Notes under the pieces: model-generated
Database searches by the model: none
What the model was told of the DNA's origin: nothing
What the model saw: only the letters and a program-made list of their open reading frames with translations
Made by a program: the position numbers and the translations under genes
Assembly (NCBI RefSeq): GCF_014195685.1
Contig: NZ_JACICF010000002.1
Span: 248,001 to 312,000, forward strand
From: Sphingomicrobium lutaoense
Lineage (GTDB): Bacteria > Pseudomonadota > Alphaproteobacteria > Sphingomonadales > Sphingomonadaceae
DNA: 64,000 nt
Direction: 5' to 3'
Shown here: one piece after another, positions 1-9,484 of the stretch
Numbering within the stretch: position 1 is the stretch's first letter
How the letters are laid out: each line of letters begins with the position of its first letter

Positions 1-1
1 G

Positions 2-352
2 GCGGCAGGGGCGGCGGTCGTGCTTGCCGCGCGCGCCGCGCTTGCGGCCAATCGCGACACGATCGATGTCATGCACGGCGTGGGTGCGACCGACGAGCAG
101 GTGGTGCGCCTCTTTCAATATCGCATCGCGCTCGACAGCCTTGTCGGCGGCGCCCTGGGGGCCGGACTGGCAGCGCTCGTGCTGCTGCTCGTTTCTGCGA
201 GCGGGCTGGCAATCGCCGGGCGCATGGCGGGACAGGCTTTGCTCTTCCCGGTCGACCTCTTGATGCTCGCTCTGCTGCCGCTCGGCGGGGCACTGCTTGC
301 GACACTGGTTGCAAGACGCGCGGTTTTGGTCTCTCTACGCGCCTTGCCATGA
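2..352 (+). CDS. ftsX: Cell division permease-like protein FtsX, 5' truncated
   Basis: This is the C-terminal end of FtsX, the membrane partner of the ATPase FtsE; together they regulate peptidoglycan hydrolysis at the division septum. The reading frame is already open at base 2, so the true start lies outside the window and 116 residues are visible. The stretch IDVMHGVGATDEQVVRLFQ is characteristic of FtsX and is followed by two strongly hydrophobic segments that would be the last transmembrane helices, then a short basic cytoplasmic end. The stop overlaps the next start as ATGA, so it is probably cotranscribed with the DUF218 gene and plsC. The family call rests on only about one third of the protein. 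Confidence 0.8.
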   Translation, partial: AAGAAVVLAARAALAANRDTIDVMHGVGATDEQVVRLFQYRIALDSLVGGALGAGLAALVLLLVSASGLAIAGRMAGQALLFPVDLLMLALLPLGGALLATLVARRAVLVSLRALP

Positions 353-885
353 TCCTTCGCCTCTTTTCCTTTGTTGCGCTCCTTTATGCGCTCGGATTCG
401 CACTGTTCAGCGTGACGCTGGGCGAGCCTGCGCGCGAGGACGCGCCCGAAACCGCCGCGATCGTCGTGCTCACCGGCGGTAAGGGCCGGATCGAGCAAGC
501 GGTCGACCGGCTGGCGGCGGGCAAGGCGGAACGGCTGCTCATCGCGGGCGCCGATCCGGTGGTGACCGAGGCCGATCTGGTCGAACGGCTCGGCGGCAAG
601 GACGAACTCATTGCCTGTTGCGTCGATCTGGGCTCGGAATCGGTCGATACCCGCTCCAATGCCGAAGAAGCGCACCGCTGGATCGAAAAGCATGGCTATC
701 GCGAACTGCGGCTCGTGACTTCCGACTGGCACATGCGCCGCGCCGCCTATGAATTCCGCCGCGAAATGGGCGATGAAGTCGACATCATCTTCGACGCGGT
801 GCCCACCCGGCCCGGCCTGTTCACCCTGTTCGGCGAATATAACAAATACGTCCTGCGCCGGATCGGCGTGCTCATGGGGGTATGA
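349..885 (+). CDS. YdcF-like DUF218 membrane-anchored protein
   Basis: A 178-residue protein with one N-terminal hydrophobic anchor (residues 4-22) followed by a DUF218 (YdcF/SanA-type) domain. Family marks are VVLTGGKGRIEQAV near residue 40, DTRSNAEEA near residue 100 and VTSDWHMRRAAYEF near residue 123. Members of this family are often placed in envelope metabolism, but the reaction is unknown. The start overlaps the ftsX stop (ATGA) and its own stop overlaps the plsC start. The neighbours suggest an envelope or division-linked role, which is inference. Confidence 0.82.
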   Translation: MILRLFSFVALLYALGFALFSVTLGEPAREDAPETAAIVVLTGGKGRIEQAVDRLAAGKAERLLIAGADPVVTEADLVERLGGKDELIACCVDLGSESVDTRSNAEEAHRWIEKHGYRELRLVTSDWHMRRAAYEFRREMGDEVDIIFDAVPTRPGLFTLFGEYNKYVLRRIGVLMGV

Positions 886-1568
886 TGGCCTTTCTGCGTT
901 CGACCCTCTTTCACCTGCTCTTCTATCCCGGCACGCTGCTCTATTGCCTTGCCGGACTCGCGGTCGCGCCGACGGGGCAGGGGGCCCTGCGCCATGTCGT
1001 CCATGGCTGGTCCAACTTTCACCACTGGCTGGTGCGCCATGTGCTCGGCATCCGCATGGAATGGGACGGGCAGATCCCCGACGGGCCCTTCCTCATCGCG
1101 GTCAAGCACCAGGCGATGGTCGAGACGGTCGAGGCGCTGCGCTTCGCGCACACACCGGTGGTGGTGATGAAGCGCGAACTGACCACCATGCCGATCTTCG
1201 GCTGGGTCAACCGGCGCTATGGCGTGATCGGGGTCGATCGCGAAGCGGGCGCGAGCGCGCTCCGCTCGATGATGAAGGAAGGGCAGAAGGCGGTCGCGGA
1301 AAAGCGGCCGGTGGTCATCTTCCCCGAAGGCACGCGCGTGCCCTTTGGCGCCGCGCCGCCGCTTCGCCCGGGCTTCGCGGGTCTCTACCGCGTGCTCAAG
1401 CTGCCGGTGGTGCCGGTCGCGCATGACAGCGGCAAGCTGTGGCCGCGCGGCTATGTCAAACATGCCGGGACGATCCGCTTCAAGGTGGGAGAGGTGATCG
1501 AGCCGGGCCTGCCGCGCGGCGAGGTCGAGGCGCGCGTCCACGCCGCGATTAACGCCCTCAATCCCTAA
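882..1568 (+). CDS. plsC: 1-acyl-sn-glycerol-3-phosphate acyltransferase
   Basis: A 228-residue PlsC family enzyme. It transfers an acyl chain to the sn-2 position of lysophosphatidic acid, giving phosphatidic acid at the inner membrane. There is a hydrophobic N-terminus (residues 3-28). The catalytic motif is KHQAMVE (His76 to Glu81, an HX4E variant of HX4D), and the substrate-binding motif FPEGTR lies at residues 147-152. Two ATG codons stand together at the start; the first overlaps the upstream stop. It is the last gene of the ftsX-DUF218-plsC run and faces pheT. Confidence 0.88.
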   Translation: MMAFLRSTLFHLLFYPGTLLYCLAGLAVAPTGQGALRHVVHGWSNFHHWLVRHVLGIRMEWDGQIPDGPFLIAVKHQAMVETVEALRFAHTPVVVMKRELTTMPIFGWVNRRYGVIGVDREAGASALRSMMKEGQKAVAEKRPVVIFPEGTRVPFGAAPPLRPGFAGLYRVLKLPVVPVAHDSGKLWPRGYVKHAGTIRFKVGEVIEPGLPRGEVEARVHAAINALNP

Positions 1569-1577
1569 GGTCCGTCA

Positions 1578-1596
1578 GGTCCGGATCTCCCGGGCC
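1578..1596. terminator. Possible bidirectional hairpin between plsC and pheT
   Basis: GGTCCGG and CCGGGCC can form a seven-pair stem (one G-T pair) around a five-base loop, in the 27-base gap between two convergent genes. There is no clear T-run on either side, so it is only a weak terminator candidate. Confidence 0.3.
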
Positions 1597-3947
1597 TAGC
1601 CTCTCAGCTTGGCGCCCTTTTTCTCCGCCGCGGCAATGATCGCCTGCGAGATCGCGCCGATTTCCTCGTCGGTGAAGCTCTTGTCCTCGGGCTGGAGGGT
1701 GACTTCGACCGCGAGGCTGAGACCGTCCTTGCCTTCGAAACGGTCGAAGGTGCGGACCTCGGTAATCCTTTTCTTGTCGGCACCCGCGATCGCCCGCTCG
1801 AGATCGGCGGCAGCAAGGTCGGCGGGAACGATGAAGGCGAAATCGCGGATCACCGGCTGCAGGGCAGAGGGCGCATAGGCCGCGCGTGCCCGGTCATTGT
1901 TGCGCGGTGCCGGGATCGCTTCCATGTCGATCTCGGCGGCCACGGTGCCGGTGGGCACGTCGAGCTGCTTCGCCAGCGCGGGATGCAATTCGCCGAACCG
2001 GGCGAGGATCTTCTTGGGACCAAGGCCGAGCTTGGCCGAGCGCCCGGGATGCCAATGCGGCCCGGCGTCCATGAACAGCTGGAGATTGGCGACGGGTGCG
2101 CCCGCTGCTTCGAGCAGCGCCAGCGCTTCGGCCTTGGCGTCGAAGGCGTCGAAACTGACCGCCTTGCCCTGCTGCCAGCCGCGCGGACGCTTCTGTCCGG
2201 CCAGCAGGAGCGTCGCGGTCGGCTTCTCGCCCTCGGCGAGATAGCGGCGCCCGATCTCGAACAGCCGGACGCTGTCGGCGCCGCGATCGAGATTGCGCCG
2301 CGCCGCGCCGGCAAGCCCCGGGAGAAGCGAAGGGCGCATCACCTTCATTTCCTCGCTGATCGGGTTGGCGAGCATATGTTCGCCCCCGCCGAGCAGTTCG
2401 GCCTGCTCTTCGGAAATGAAGCTCCAGGTGATGGTTTCGTTGAGCCCGCGTGCGGCAGCGGCGCGGCGGAGGCGCCGTTCGGCGACCTGCGCGCGCGATG
2501 CCACCGGCCTGGCCACGCCGTCCTGCCTCGGCAGCGCGGTCGAGGGCACCTGGTCATATCCGACGATGCGGGTGACTTCCTCGACCAGGTCGGCGGGGCC
2601 ATAGACATCGCGCCGCCACGTCGGGACGGTGACCATGTCGCCATCCACCTCGAAGCCAAGCGACCCGAGGATCTCGGCCTGCTTCTCGGGAGCGACCTGC
2701 ATCCCGCCCAGCGCCTCGGTGCGGTTCCAGTCGAACCGGATCTGGCGGCGCTCGGTCGGCGGGTCGCCCGCGCGCGTCACCTCGCTCGCTTCGCCTCCGC
2801 AGATGTCGAGAATGAGACGGGTCAGGATCGCCAGCCCCTCGTCGAGAAAAGCCGGGTCGACTCCCCGCTCGAAGCGGCTGCGCGCATCGCTGGTAAGGGT
2901 AAGCTTCTGGCCGGTGCGGGCGATCCGCTCGGGATCGAAATAAGCGACTTCGAGAAGCACGTCCTGCGTCTTTTCATCGACGCTCGTCTTCTCGCCGCCC
3001 ATGATCCCGCCGATGTCGTGCACGCCATTGTCATCGGCGATCACCGTCATCGTCCCGTCGAGGACATATTCCTTCTCGTTGAGCGCCAGCACCTTTTCGC
3101 CGTCGGCCGCGCGGCGGGCCGCCACCGCGCCCTGGAGCTTGGCGACATCATAGGCATGGCTCGGCCGCCCATGGTCGAGCATGACATAATTGGTGATGTC
3201 GACCAGCGCCGAGATCGGCCGCTGGCCCGCGGCCTTGAGGCGGCGCTGCATCCAGTCGGGAGACGCGCCATTGGTCAGCCCGCGAATGGTGCGGCCATAG
3301 AAGGCCGGACAGCCTTCGGGATCCTCGGTGCGGATCTCGACGGGGTTGGCGAACCGCGTCTCGATTTCGGGAATGTCGAGCGGCTTGAGCGTGCCCAGCC
3401 CCGCGGCGGCGAGGTCGCGGGCAATGCCGCGCACGCCCATGCAATCCTGCCGGTTGGGGGTGATCGCCACGTCGAACAAGGGATCGTCGAGCCCGGCATA
3501 ATCGGCATAGCTGGTGCCGACCGGCGCATCCTCGGGAAGCTCGATGATGCCGTCATGATCCTCGCCCAGCTCGAGCTCGCGCGCCGAACAGAGCATGCCG
3601 TTGGATTCAACCCCGCGAATGACGGCCTTGCCCAGCGTGAAATCGGGGCCCGGAACATGGACGCCCGGCCCGCCGAACACGCCGCGCATGCCTGCGCGCG
3701 CATTGGGCGCGCCGCACACCACCTGCATCGGCCCCTCGCCGGCATCGACGCTCAACACCTGAAGCTTGTCGGCTTCGGGATGTTTCTCGGCCGACAGCAC
3801 CTTTGCCACCGTGAAGGGGCGAAGCGCATCGGCGGGATTGCTCACTTCCTCGACCTCGAGGCCGATCGCGGTCAGCGTCTCGGCGATGTGCTCCGCGCTC
3901 GCGTCGGTATCGAGATGCTCCTTGAGCCAGGACAGGGTGAACTTCAT
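1596..3947 (-). CDS. pheT: Phenylalanyl-tRNA synthetase beta subunit
   Basis: A 783-residue beta chain of the alpha2-beta2 phenylalanyl-tRNA synthetase, which charges tRNA-Phe in the cytoplasm. It begins [19 protein letters not shown] and has the N-terminal EMAP/OB tRNA-binding region (about 40-150), B3/B4 editing region (about 210-380), B5 domain (about 400-470), catalytic-like core and the C-terminal ferredoxin-fold anticodon-binding domain (last 95 residues). Length matches the bacterial family. The ATG overlaps the pheS stop (ATGA), so the two subunits are translationally coupled. Confidence 0.96.
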   Translation of the reverse strand: MKFTLSWLKEHLDTDASAEHIAETLTAIGLEVEEVSNPADALRPFTVAKVLSAEKHPEADKLQVLSVDAGEGPMQVVCGAPNARAGMRGVFGGPGVHVPGPDFTLGKAVIRGVESNGMLCSARELELGEDHDGIIELPEDAPVGTSYADYAGLDDPLFDVAITPNRQDCMGVRGIARDLAAAGLGTLKPLDIPEIETRFANPVEIRTEDPEGCPAFYGRTIRGLTNGASPDWMQRRLKAAGQRPISALVDITNYVMLDHGRPSHAYDVAKLQGAVAARRAADGEKVLALNEKEYVLDGTMTVIADDNGVHDIGGIMGGEKTSVDEKTQDVLLEVAYFDPERIARTGQKLTLTSDARSRFERGVDPAFLDEGLAILTRLILDICGGEASEVTRAGDPPTERRQIRFDWNRTEALGGMQVAPEKQAEILGSLGFEVDGDMVTVPTWRRDVYGPADLVEEVTRIVGYDQVPSTALPRQDGVARPVASRAQVAERRLRRAAAARGLNETITWSFISEEQAELLGGGEHMLANPISEEMKVMRPSLLPGLAGAARRNLDRGADSVRLFEIGRRYLAEGEKPTATLLLAGQKRPRGWQQGKAVSFDAFDAKAEALALLEAAGAPVANLQLFMDAGPHWHPGRSAKLGLGPKKILARFGELHPALAKQLDVPTGTVAAEIDMEAIPAPRNNDRARAAYAPSALQPVIRDFAFIVPADLAAADLERAIAGADKKRITEVRTFDRFEGKDGLSLAVEVTLQPEDKSFTDEEIGAISQAIIAAAEKKGAKLRG

Positions 3948-5008
3948 GCGCCCACTCCCGCCGAAAGGGTGGGAACGTCGAGAAAGCGGAACCCGTAGTG
4001 GCGAAGCCAGCGCAGGTCGCCGTCGAAAAAGGCGCGCAAGTCATCCATCCCATATTTGAGCATCGCCAGTCGGTCGATCCCGCAGCCGAAGGCAAAACCC
4101 TGCCATTCGTCGGGGTCCAAACCGCAGGCCTCGATCACGCGGGGGTGGACCATGCCCGACCCCAGCACTTCCATCCAACCTTCCGAACCGCCGACCACGC
4201 GGCGGCCCTTCTCCTCGGACCAGCCGACATCGACCTCGGCCGAAGGCTCGGTGAAGGGGAAATAGCTCGGCCGCATCCGCAGCACGACATCGTCGCGCTC
4301 GAAAAATGCCTTGAGGAAAGTCTCCAGCGTCCACTTGAGATGCCCCATGTGGATGTCGCGATCGATCACCAGCCCCTCGACCTGGTGGAACATCGGGGTG
4401 TGGGTGGCATCGCTGTCGCTGCGATAGACCCGGCCCGGCGCGATGATGCGGAACGGCGGCTTGCCGCTCATCATCGTGCGGATCTGCACCGGCGAAGTGT
4501 GGGTGCGCAGAACGAGCGGCGTCTCGCCTTCCTCGGCCTCGACGTAGAAAGTGTCCTGCATCGCGCGCGCCGGATGCGCCTCGGGAATGTTGAGCGCCGA
4601 GAAATTGTGCCAATCGTCCTCGACCTCGGGGCCTTCGGCAACGGCAAAGCCCAGGTCGGCAAAAATCTCGGCAAGCTCGTCCATCACCTGGCTCACCGGG
4701 TGGATCGACCCCTGCGGCCCGCCATCGACCGGAAGCGAAAGGTCGAGCCGTTCGGTTGCCAGCCTGGCTTCCAGTTCGGCCTTCTCGAAGGCTTGCTTGC
4801 GCGCGGTGATTGCGTCCTGCACCGCTTCGCGGATGGCATGGATCTTCGGGCCCTCGACCTTGCGGGTGTCGGGATTCATCTTGCCCAAGGTCTTCAGAAG
4901 CGCGGTGATGCTGCCCGACTTGCCGAGCAGTTCGACGCGCAGCGCCTCGAGCGCGCTCATATCCTCGGTACCCTCGATGCGGGCGATTTCCTGGTCACGG
5001 TCGATCAT
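3944..5008 (-). CDS. pheS: Phenylalanyl-tRNA synthetase alpha subunit
   Basis: A 354-residue catalytic alpha subunit of phenylalanyl-tRNA synthetase. The N-terminal coiled-coil is followed by the class II core, with motif 2 around [20 protein letters not shown] and motif 3 near the C-terminus ([15 protein letters not shown]). I chose ATG at 5008, giving [13 protein letters not shown], because GGAAAG sits five bases upstream. A longer in-frame reading would start inside a terminator hairpin. Only about 20 bases separate the hairpin's T-run from this start, so expression must come from readthrough or from a promoter inside rplT. Confidence 0.95.
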   Translation of the reverse strand: MIDRDQEIARIEGTEDMSALEALRVELLGKSGSITALLKTLGKMNPDTRKVEGPKIHAIREAVQDAITARKQAFEKAELEARLATERLDLSLPVDGGPQGSIHPVSQVMDELAEIFADLGFAVAEGPEVEDDWHNFSALNIPEAHPARAMQDTFYVEAEEGETPLVLRTHTSPVQIRTMMSGKPPFRIIAPGRVYRSDSDATHTPMFHQVEGLVIDRDIHMGHLKWTLETFLKAFFERDDVVLRMRPSYFPFTEPSAEVDVGWSEEKGRRVVGGSEGWMEVLGSGMVHPRVIEACGLDPDEWQGFAFGCGIDRLAMLKYGMDDLRAFFDGDLRWLRHYGFRFLDVPTLSAGVGA

Positions 5009-5020
5009 GGGGGCTTTCCA

Positions 5021-5057
5021 TAAAGAAAGGGCGCGGAAAGCCAAGCCTTCCGCGCCC
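5021..5057 (-). terminator. Intrinsic terminator/attenuator between rplT and pheS
   Basis: On the minus strand a perfect ten-pair stem (GGGCGCGGAA with TTCCGCGCCC) encloses nine bases and is followed at once by TTTCTTTA. It lies just after rplT and ends immediately before the pheS ribosome-binding site. It is a good Rho-independent terminator by sequence; whether it is regulated is unknown. Confidence 0.75.
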
Positions 5058-5085
5058 TCCAGAAATGCTTTTGCCGTCAGCGCCT

Positions 5086-5451
5086 TCAGGCGGCTTCGGG
5101 CAGTGCCTTCTTGGCCTGCGCGACGATCGCGCTAAAGGCTTCCGGCTCATGCATCGCGAGGTCGGCCAGCACCTTGCGGTCGAGATCGACCTTGGCCAGC
5201 TTCAGCGCGTGCATGAAATTGCCATAGGTCATGCCTTCGGCGCGAACCGCGGCATTGATGCGCTGGATCCACAGGGCGCGGAAGCTGCGCTTCTTCGCCT
5301 TGCGGTCGCGATAGGCATATTGACCGGCCTTTTCGACGGCCTGGCGGGCGATGCGGATCGTGTTCTTGCGACGGCCATAATAGCCCTTCGCCGATTTCAG
5401 GAGCCGCTTGTGCTTTGCGCGCGTGGTGACGCCGCGTTTAACTCGTGCCAT
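5086..5451 (-). CDS. rplT: 50S ribosomal protein L20
   Basis: A 121-residue L20 starting [19 protein letters not shown], with the basic N-terminal tail and the compact C-terminal domain typical of the family. It binds 23S rRNA early in 50S assembly, and in other bacteria it can repress its own operon. It lies 12 bases after rpmI and forms an rpmI-rplT unit; infC, often the first gene of this operon elsewhere, is not adjacent here. Confidence 0.97.
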   Translation of the reverse strand: MARVKRGVTTRAKHKRLLKSAKGYYGRRKNTIRIARQAVEKAGQYAYRDRKAKKRSFRALWIQRINAAVRAEGMTYGNFMHALKLAKVDLDRKVLADLAMHEPEAFSAIVAQAKKALPEAA

Positions 5452-5463
5452 TTCCGCTTCTCC

Positions 5464-5667
5464 TTACTTGAGGCCGTAGGGTGCCCACTGCTTCACCGTC
5501 TTGGCGTCGCATTCGGCAAGCACCTTGGTGCCACGGTTGCTGCGGATATATTTGGCGTTGTGGCTGATCAGGCGGTGGCGCTTTCCAGCGACGCCGGCCT
5601 TGATCTTGCCGGTAGCGGTCATCTTGAAGCGTTTCTTGACGCCGCTCTTGGTCTTCAGCTTGGGCAT
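5464..5667 (-). CDS. rpmI: 50S ribosomal protein L35
   Basis: A 67-residue L35 starting [20 protein letters not shown], highly basic and full length. Its ATG has AGGAG a few bases upstream. It is first in the rpmI-rplT pair. The roughly 140-base leader back to prs contains short inverted repeats (TTCCAAATCATTGGAA, and TGCCGTGGCA nearer the gene) that could fold, but I cannot assign a known ribosomal-protein leader motif. Confidence 0.97.
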   Translation of the reverse strand: MPKLKTKSGVKKRFKMTATGKIKAGVAGKRHRLISHNAKYIRSNRGTKVLAECDAKTVKQWAPYGLK

Positions 5668-5778
5668 TTTCGTCTCCTAAACTCACCCGGATTTCCCGAG
5701 CGACGATTTCAACCTGCCACGGCAGCCCTCACTGGCCGGACCGGTCGGATTTCCAATGATTTGGAAGATCAGTGCGCG

Positions 5779-5807
5779 CACATAGAGAGGACGCGGCGAT
5801 TCTGCAA
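5779..5807 (-). promoter_or_regulatory. Candidate sigma-70 promoter for rpmI-rplT
   Basis: Reading on the minus strand, TTGCAG and TATGTG are separated by 17 bases just downstream of the prs stop and about 110 bases before rpmI. The match is moderate and no transcript evidence is available. Confidence 0.4.
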
Positions 5808-5809
5808 CC

Positions 5810-6742
<933 letters not shown>

Positions 6743-6844
6743 GGCTTGGATTCCCCTCGGGATTCGATTTGACCTCCCTTAGCGGCGGAAAAGTCGTTCG
6801 GGCAACCTTGCGAGTGCGCATCACCCGCTCTACGCCTCGCTGCC

Positions 6845-8503
6845 ATGAAATTCCGCCTTGCACTTTGCCAGATGAACCAGAGGGTCGGCGACCTTGCCGG
6901 CAATGTCGCGCGCATCCTCGAATGGCGCGCCCGCGCGGTCGAGGCCGGTGCCGACCTGGTGCTCTTTCCCGAGATGCAGGTCACCGGCTATCCGACCGAG
7001 GATCTCGTCCTGAAGCCCGAATTCGTGCGCCGCGCGATGGCCGCCAACGAAAAGCTTGCCGATGCCACCGCCGACGGCGGGCCGCCGATCATCTTCGGCT
7101 CGATCTATGCCGAGGGCGGTGCGCTCTACAATGGCGTGCTGATGGCGCAGAACGGCGGGATCGTCGAACGGCGCGCCAAGCGCGAACTGCCCAATTACGG
7201 CACCTTCGACGAATTGCGCGTCTTCACCCCGGGCCCGATGCCCGAGCCGGTCGAATGGAACGGCATCCGGCTCGGCCTGCCGATCTGCGAGGATATCTGG
7301 CAGGAACGGGTGTGTGCGCATCTGGTGGATCGCGGCGCCGAGATCCTGCTCGTCATGAACGGCAGCCCGTTCGAACTGCACAAGGACGATATCCGCCAGA
7401 AGATGGTCCGCGAACGGGTCAAGGAAACCGGCCTGCCGCTCGTCTATCTCAACCGCGTCGGCGGGCAGGACGAACTGGCCTTCGACGGGTCGAGCTTCGT
7501 CTGCAACGTCGGCGGCTCGATCCCCGTCCAGCTTCCCGACTGGGACGAAAAGATGACGCTGTGCGACTGGGAAAAAGGCGAGGACGGCTGGTATTGCGAA
7601 CCGGGCGAAATGGCCGCGCTCGATCCCTATCCCGAGGATGTCTATCACGCGATGATGACGGGGCTCGCCGAATATGTCGACGGCAACGGCTTCCCGGGCG
7701 TCATCCTCGGCCTGTCGGGCGGGATCGACAGCGCGCTCTCGGCGGCGGTCGCGGTCGATGCGCTGGGTGCCGAGCGCGTCTGGTGCGTGATGATGCCTTC
7801 CGACTATACCAGCAGCGACAGCCTCGAGGATGCCAGGGCCTGCGCCGAAATGCTCGGCTGCCGCTACGACATTATCCCGATCAAGCCCGGCACCGAAGCG
7901 ATGGAGCAGATGCTCGAACAGCCCTTCCACGGGACCGAACCGGGGCTCGCGGAAGAGAATATCCAGTCGCGGCTCAGGATGGTCACGCTGATGGCCTTGA
8001 GCAACCGCTTCGGCCCGATGGTGCTCACCACCGGCAACAAGAGCGAGATGAGCGTCGGCTATGCCACGCTCTATGGCGACATGGCGGGCGGCTATTCGGT
8101 GCTCAAGGATGCCTACAAGACCACGGTGTTCGAACTGTCGCGCTGGCGCAACCGCGTCCGCCCGCGGCTGGCAAAGGGACCCGACGGGCCGGTGATGCCC
8201 CAGCGGGTGATCACCAAGCCGCCGACCGCCGAATTGCGCCACGACCAGAAGGACGAGGACAGCCTGCCCCCCTACAAGCTGCTCGACCGCATCCTCGAAG
8301 GGCTGATCGAGGACGAGATTTCGGTCGCCGCCACCGCGCGGCGCACCGGCGCCGACGAGGAATTGGTCAGCCAGATCGAGAAACTGGTCCTGCGCGCCGA
8401 ATATAAGCGCCGCCAGGCCCCGATCGGCATCAAGATCGGATCGCGCAATTTCGGGCGCGACCGCCGCTATCCCATCACCAACCATTTCAGGACCGGACTA
8501 TGA
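6845..8503 (+). CDS. nadE: Glutamine-dependent NAD+ synthetase
   Basis: A 552-residue two-domain NAD synthase. The N-terminal nitrilase-type glutaminase carries the Glu-Lys-Cys triad (FPEMQVTGYP near residue 41, KRELPNYG near 115, LPICEDIW near 147). The C-terminal synthetase has the ATP loop LSGGIDSALSAAV near residue 293. Ammonia from glutamine amidates deamido-NAD in the last step of NAD synthesis. No strong Shine-Dalgarno precedes the ATG; TCTACG stands about ten bases upstream. The stop overlaps the next gene (ATGA). Confidence 0.95.
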   Translation: MKFRLALCQMNQRVGDLAGNVARILEWRARAVEAGADLVLFPEMQVTGYPTEDLVLKPEFVRRAMAANEKLADATADGGPPIIFGSIYAEGGALYNGVLMAQNGGIVERRAKRELPNYGTFDELRVFTPGPMPEPVEWNGIRLGLPICEDIWQERVCAHLVDRGAEILLVMNGSPFELHKDDIRQKMVRERVKETGLPLVYLNRVGGQDELAFDGSSFVCNVGGSIPVQLPDWDEKMTLCDWEKGEDGWYCEPGEMAALDPYPEDVYHAMMTGLAEYVDGNGFPGVILGLSGGIDSALSAAVAVDALGAERVWCVMMPSDYTSSDSLEDARACAEMLGCRYDIIPIKPGTEAMEQMLEQPFHGTEPGLAEENIQSRLRMVTLMALSNRFGPMVLTTGNKSEMSVGYATLYGDMAGGYSVLKDAYKTTVFELSRWRNRVRPRLAKGPDGPVMPQRVITKPPTAELRHDQKDEDSLPPYKLLDRILEGLIEDEISVAATARRTGADEELVSQIEKLVLRAEYKRRQAPIGIKIGSRNFGRDRRYPITNHFRTGL

Positions 8504-8940
8504 AATTTGCCTGCCTCCCGCTGATCGCCCTGCTTGCCGCCTGTTCGCAGGCCAGCGAGGAACCGGTGCCTGTCGCCAACGAGACTGCGCCCGAAATGGA
8601 GGCCGAAGCGCCCGCTCCGCCCCAGATCGAAGGCCGCTGGGAAGTGGCGAGCTATCGCAACGCCCCGCTGCCCGCCTCGGCAGCGATGCGCGCCAGCGCA
8701 AGCGAAAGCGAACTCACCGTGTCGAGCAGCTGCGCCAATATGCGCTGGAGCTATGAGCAGAACGGCAACATGATCCGCTTCACCCCGGTGTCGGGCCTGT
8801 CGGGCGGCTGCGCGGCCGATCCCACCAGCTTCGAAAATGGCGTCGCGCAGGCGATCGGCGATGCCAATATCGTGATGGACATGGGCGGGCGGCTCCAGCT
8901 GTCGGGCCCGGGCGGGGTCGTCGACCTCCAGGCTCTCTAA
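8500..8940 (+). CDS. Small lipoprotein with META-like domain
   Basis: A 146-residue protein with a lipoprotein signal peptide: the lipobox LLAAC puts the lipidated cysteine at residue 15. An Ala/Pro/Glu-rich linker (about 20-42) leads to a small domain beginning IEGRWEVASYRN with two further cysteines. The pattern resembles META/HslJ-type lipoproteins, but I do not recognise a specific family. It is coupled to nadE by ATGA and followed closely by a second lipoprotein of similar design, suggesting divergent tandem paralogues. Confidence 0.7.
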   Translation: MKFACLPLIALLAACSQASEEPVPVANETAPEMEAEAPAPPQIEGRWEVASYRNAPLPASAAMRASASESELTVSSSCANMRWSYEQNGNMIRFTPVSGLSGGCAADPTSFENGVAQAIGDANIVMDMGGRLQLSGPGGVVDLQAL

Positions 8941-8945
8941 GGCTC

Positions 8946-9461
8946 ATGCGCCTCGCCTTCCTCGGCGCTTTGTCTCTCGCGGGCTGCCAGCCTGCGGAAA
9001 GCGGCGCGGACAATGCGGTCGATCGCGCCGAGGAAGAATTGCCCCCCGAGGTCAAGCCGCTCCCCATCGGCGCGACCGCGCCTGCCGACATTGGCGGAGC
9101 GTGGCGCGTCGCGGGCGTCAACGGCAAGGAAATCGCGCTCGATTGGGGCGTCAGCGCCGAAATCGAAACCGGCCGAGAGGCGGCCCGCCTCACGCGCATC
9201 CGCGTCCAGTCGCAATGTATCTGGTTCGAACGGACCTTCCTTCACGACGGGATGCGCCTGCTGCCCGCACCGCCTCCACCCCCGCCCGGCGGAGAGGAGT
9301 CCGCCACGCGGCCCATCGTCACGATGTGCGCGCGCGGCCTGCTTCCGCAGGAAGAGGCGATGAAGGCGGCGCTCATGGGGGCCGAATGGGCCTATCGCCT
9401 GCCCGACGGCTCGCTGGTGCTCGACGGGTCGGCGGGCACGCTCACCCTCTTCACGCAATAG
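8946..9461 (+). CDS. Putative lipoprotein, partner of the preceding gene
   Basis: A 171-residue protein with a short signal peptide and lipobox SLAGC (cysteine 14), then an acidic linker and a domain starting IGGAWRVAGVNGKEIALDW. That opening echoes IEGRWEVASY of the previous lipoprotein, so the two probably share ancestry. A proline run (seven prolines, broken by one alanine) occurs near residue 105. Six bases separate it from the upstream gene. Function is unknown; an outer-membrane or periplasmic location is inferred from the lipobox. Confidence 0.62.
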   Translation: MRLAFLGALSLAGCQPAESGADNAVDRAEEELPPEVKPLPIGATAPADIGGAWRVAGVNGKEIALDWGVSAEIETGREAARLTRIRVQSQCIWFERTFLHDGMRLLPAPPPPPPGGEESATRPIVTMCARGLLPQEEAMKAALMGAEWAYRLPDGSLVLDGSAGTLTLFTQ

Positions 9462-9484
9462 GTGAAGAGGGCTAGGGGCGGGCC

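Noticed and set aside
1983-3998. Long open frame opposite pheT (about 670 codons, plus strand)
   Set aside because: It is the antisense of a certain gene; long shadow frames are usual at this GC content, and the product is Arg/Gly/His-rich with no family marks.
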